From: Chloroflexota bacterium
Lineage (GTDB): Bacteria; Chloroflexota; Limnocylindria; Limnocylindrales; CSP1-4
Reading direction: 5' to 3'
DNA length: 7,142 bases
Assembly: GCA_021785115.1 (NCBI GenBank)
Contig: JAJYGO010000278.1
Location: 1-7,142, forward strand
Shown here: positions 5,017 through 7,142 of the stretch, piece after piece
Position numbering within the stretch: the stretch's first letter is position 1
Layout of the letters: every line of letters begins with the position of its first letter
The notes under the pieces: model-generated
Seen by the model: the letters and a program-made list of their open reading frames with translations, nothing else
What the model was told of the DNA's origin: nothing
The model's database searches: none
Position numbers and translations under genes: made by a program

Positions 5017-6574
5017 CCGAGCCTGCACCCTCGCCATCGACCTGGGGACTGGCAGCTGCCGCGCCATCGTCTTCGACGAGGGCGGCACCCAGGTCGGTCT
5101 CGGACAGCGCGAGTGGTCACACGCCGAGCTGCCGGATGCGCCCGGCTCGCAGGTTTTCGACACCGAGCGCAACTGGCCGCTGGTGGTCGCCTGCATCACG
5201 GAGGCCCTCGCACGAGCGGAGGTCGCTCCGGGGCAGATCGCCGCCGTGAGCAGCACCGCCATGCGCGAGGGCATGGTGCTCTACGCTGGCGACCGGACGG
5301 AGATCTGGGCGTGTCCGAACGTCGACTCGCGCGCATCGGCAGAAGTCGCTGAGCTCGTCGAAAGCGGAGCCGCCGAGCGGATCTACCGGACCGGCGGCGA
5401 CTGGGTTTCGATCACGTCGCCCGCGCGCTTCCTCTGGATCCGCCGGCATCAGCCGGAAGTGTGGGACCGCATCGCGCACGTCGGGATGCTGAGCGACTGG
5501 GTGCTTACGCGCCTCTCCGGCGAGTACGTCACCGACGCCACATGTGGGTCGAGCTCGGACCTCTTCGACCTTGCGCAGCGAACGTGGTCCCAGGAGGCGA
5601 TTGCGGTCCTCGGGCTCGATCCAGCGATCTTCCCGCCGGTGATCGAGCCGGGCACGGTCGTCGGCACGGTCACGGCGGGTGCAGCCAAAGAGACCGGGCT
5701 CTGCGTGGGAACACCAGTGGTCGCCGGCGGTGCCGACACCCAGCTCGGGCTACTCGGCATCGGCGTGACGCGACCCAACCGCTTTACCGTGGTCGGCGGC
5801 ACGTTCTGGCAGGCCACGGTCGTGCTCGATCGCCCGCTTATCGACCCCCGAATGCGCTTGCGCACACTGTGCCATGTGCTGCCCGGGCAGTGGATGATGG
5901 AGGGTATCGGCTTCTACCCCGGCCTGACGATGCGCTGGTTTCGCGATGCGTTCTGCGACACCGAGATGGAGCGGGCCGCACGGGAGGGGCGGGACGCCTA
6001 CGTCCTGATGGAGGAGATCGCGTCCGGCGTCCCGGCCGGGTCGCATGGCATCGTGCCCATCTTCTCGAACCTGATGGACGCCAAGCGCTGGGTCCATGCG
6101 TCGCCGTCATTCCTCGGGTTTGACATCGCCCACCCGGAACGCTCCGGGAGGCGCGAGTGCATCCGGGCAATTGAGGAGAGCGCCGCGTACGTTGCGCGCG
6201 GCCACCTCGGGATCATCGAGGAGTTGACCGAGCGCAAGTTCGAGGAGGCAGTCTTCACGGGCGGCGCGTCCAAGGGATCGCTCTGGCCGCGCATCGTCGC
6301 GGACGTCCTCGGGGTACCGGTGCGTATCCCGGTCGTGCGCGAGTCGACCTCGCTCGGGGCAGCGATGTGTGCCGGCGTGGGGGCGGGGCTCTACGGGAGC
6401 CTCGACGAGGTAGCGCGGCGGCTCGTCCGGTTCGAGCGGACGGTGGAGCCCGATCCGACCACCCACGCGCTGTACGGCGACCTGTACGAGCGCTGGCGCG
6501 CGGTCTACGCCCGCGCGCTCGAGATCTCTGAGGCTGGCCTGCTCCCGCCGTTGTGGCGGGCGGCCGGCATCTGA
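5009..6574 (+). CDS. lsrK: FGGY-family carbohydrate kinase, LsrK-like (autoinducer-2 kinase)
   Basis: 521 residues from GTG 5009 (E. coli LsrK has 530). FGGY kinases transfer the ATP gamma-phosphate to a sugar or polyol; LsrK phosphorylates AI-2/DPD at C5 in the cytoplasm. The first actin-like domain opens with AIDLGTGSCRAIVFD (9-23, phosphate-1 motif). Next come SSTAMREGMVLY (81-92) and WACPNVDSRA (100-109), both recognisable in LsrK. Catalytic Asp is D243 in GGADTQLG. The second domain has VVGGTFW (261-267, phosphate-2), GLTMRWFRDAFC (305-316, nearly identical to E. coli LsrK from memory), the adenosine motif FTGGASKGSLW (416-426), and a C-terminal RLVRFERTVEPDP. These LsrK-specific blocks make it closer to LsrK than to xylulose or glycerol kinase. 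The gene overlaps the dehydrogenase end by 8 bases, implying translational coupling. Its product would be the natural inducer for the divergent LsrR-like protein. The substrate may be a relative of AI-2 rather than AI-2 itself. Confidence 0.92.
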   Translation: MPDRACTLAIDLGTGSCRAIVFDEGGTQVGLGQREWSHAELPDAPGSQVFDTERNWPLVVACITEALARAEVAPGQIAAVSSTAMREGMVLYAGDRTEIWACPNVDSRASAEVAELVESGAAERIYRTGGDWVSITSPARFLWIRRHQPEVWDRIAHVGMLSDWVLTRLSGEYVTDATCGSSSDLFDLAQRTWSQEAIAVLGLDPAIFPPVIEPGTVVGTVTAGAAKETGLCVGTPVVAGGADTQLGLLGIGVTRPNRFTVVGGTFWQATVVLDRPLIDPRMRLRTLCHVLPGQWMMEGIGFYPGLTMRWFRDAFCDTEMERAAREGRDAYVLMEEIASGVPAGSHGIVPIFSNLMDAKRWVHASPSFLGFDIAHPERSGRRECIRAIEESAAYVARGHLGIIEELTERKFEEAVFTGGASKGSLWPRIVADVLGVPVRIPVVRESTSLGAAMCAGVGAGLYGSLDEVARRLVRFERTVEPDPTTHALYGDLYERWRAVYARALEISEAGLLPPLWRAAGI

Positions 6575-6595
6575 TGTCGGTGCGTCCCGTCACGC

Positions 6596-6624
6596 CCCGG
6601 TTCCGCGTCGCGCGGGGCCGAACC
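6596..6624 (+). repeat. Intercistronic hairpin between kinase and thiolase genes
   Basis: CCGCG (6603-6607) and CGCGG (6611-6615) form a five-bp stem with a TCG loop. GGTTC (6599-6603) can pair with GAACC (6620-6624), and CCCCG just before can pair with CGGGG, so alternative folds compete. It sits in the 67-base gap and ends a few bases before the ribosome-binding site of the next gene. It may affect mRNA processing or translation of the thiolase. There is no T tract, so it is not a terminator. Confidence 0.3.
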
Positions 6625-6628
6625 ACGC

Positions 6629-6632
6629 GAGG
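6629..6632 (+). promoter_or_regulatory. Ribosome-binding site that decides the LsrF-like start
   Basis: GAGG is nine bases before ATG 6642 but only three before the in-frame ATG at 6636. Spacing therefore favours 6642. Confidence 0.5.
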
Positions 6633-6641
6633 TGCATGAAC

Positions 6642-7142
6642 ATGCCTGACGCAGAAGGCACGAACGAGCTCAAGCAGTACCACCAGGACATCCCCCAACG
6701 GAACAGCGCGTTCTTCTTGAAGGGCGCAGGCGCCTACGACTGGGGGATGCAGAACCGGCTGGCGCGCGTCTTCCACCCCGACTCCGGCCGCACCGTGATG
6801 CTAGCGGTGGACCACGGGTACTTCCAGGGTCCGACGACGGGGCTCGAGCGGATCGACGTGAACATCCTGCCGCTCGTCCCGTACGTGGACGCGCTCTTCG
6901 TGACCCGCGGCATCGTCCGCTCCGTGGTCCCGGCGGCGACACAGGCGCCCATCTGGCTCCGGGCCAGCGGCGGTCCCTCGATCCTGAAGGAGCTCTCCGA
7001 CGAGGAGATCGCGGTGGACATCGAGGATGCCCTCCGGCTGAACGCGGTGGGGGTCGGCGTCCAGGTATTCATCGGCGGGCCCTTCGAGACGAAGACCGTG
7101 CACAACATGACGCGGCTCGTGGATGTAGGCCTCCGCCCCGGG
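6642..7142 (+). CDS. lsrF: LsrF-like thiolase/aldolase, 5' part (runs off the window)
   Basis: 167 codons of a protein that in E. coli has about 291. LsrF belongs to the DeoC/FbaB class I aldolase family and, as the last step of AI-2 breakdown, transfers an acetyl group from 3-hydroxy-2,4-pentanedione 5-phosphate to CoA, giving acetyl-CoA and dihydroxyacetone phosphate. Signature blocks nearly match E. coli LsrF from memory: LKGAGAYDWGMQNRL (26-40), VMLAVDHGYFQGPTTGLERI (52-71, with D57), FVTRGIVRSVVP (about 86-97) and LRASGG. From ATG 6642 the N-terminus aligns to E. coli LsrF without a gap up to K27, which with the ribosome-binding site spacing supports this start over 6636. The Schiff-base lysine lies further on and cannot be checked. 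The gene is fourth in the operon, 67 bases after the kinase. The final base of the window ends a codon (Gly). Confidence 0.93.
   Translation, partial: MPDAEGTNELKQYHQDIPQRNSAFFLKGAGAYDWGMQNRLARVFHPDSGRTVMLAVDHGYFQGPTTGLERIDVNILPLVPYVDALFVTRGIVRSVVPAATQAPIWLRASGGPSILKELSDEEIAVDIEDALRLNAVGVGVQVFIGGPFETKTVHNMTRLVDVGLRPG

Noticed and set aside
3889..5274. 461-codon minus-strand frame
   Set aside because: It is antisense to the dehydrogenase and the kinase start, both of which have clear family motifs; it is an Arg/His/Asp-rich shadow.

Overview
The DNA is visibly GC-rich, with strong G/C preference at third codon positions and a GTG start. This suits a high-GC bacterium such as a member of Actinomycetota, but no sequence feature fixes the lineage. 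The best-supported content is a regulator gene facing away from a four-gene run that resembles the autoinducer-2 (AI-2) processing genes lsrR, lsrK and lsrF of enteric bacteria.

Layout: 1-1104 has no gene I can support; it holds several inverted repeats, the best just upstream of the next gene. 1105-1794 (+) encodes a universal stress protein domain attached to an N-terminal membrane anchor and a CxxCxxC motif. 1795-1982 is a short convergent gap. 1983-2912 (-) encodes a SorC/DeoR-type (LsrR-like) regulator. 2913-3338 is the divergent control region, with a perfect 12-bp palindrome and repeated TGCAAG words. Then, all on +: a VOC-fold protein (3339-3863), a D-isomer 2-hydroxyacid dehydrogenase (3919-5016), an LsrK-like FGGY kinase (5009-6574, overlapping the previous gene by 8 bases) and the first 167 codons of an LsrF-like thiolase/aldolase (6642 to the window edge).

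Working model (inference): an imported phosphorylatable substrate, AI-2/DPD or a related deoxy-sugar or polyol, is phosphorylated by the kinase. The phosphorylated compound relieves repression by the SorC regulator, as phospho-AI-2 does for LsrR. It is rearranged by intermediate enzymes and finally cleaved by the LsrF-like enzyme. In the enteric pathway the rearrangement is done by LsrG; no LsrG is visible here. A VOC protein and a 2-hydroxyacid dehydrogenase occupy that place in the operon, and this is the most interesting point of the window. lsrG or transporter genes could still lie past the right edge.
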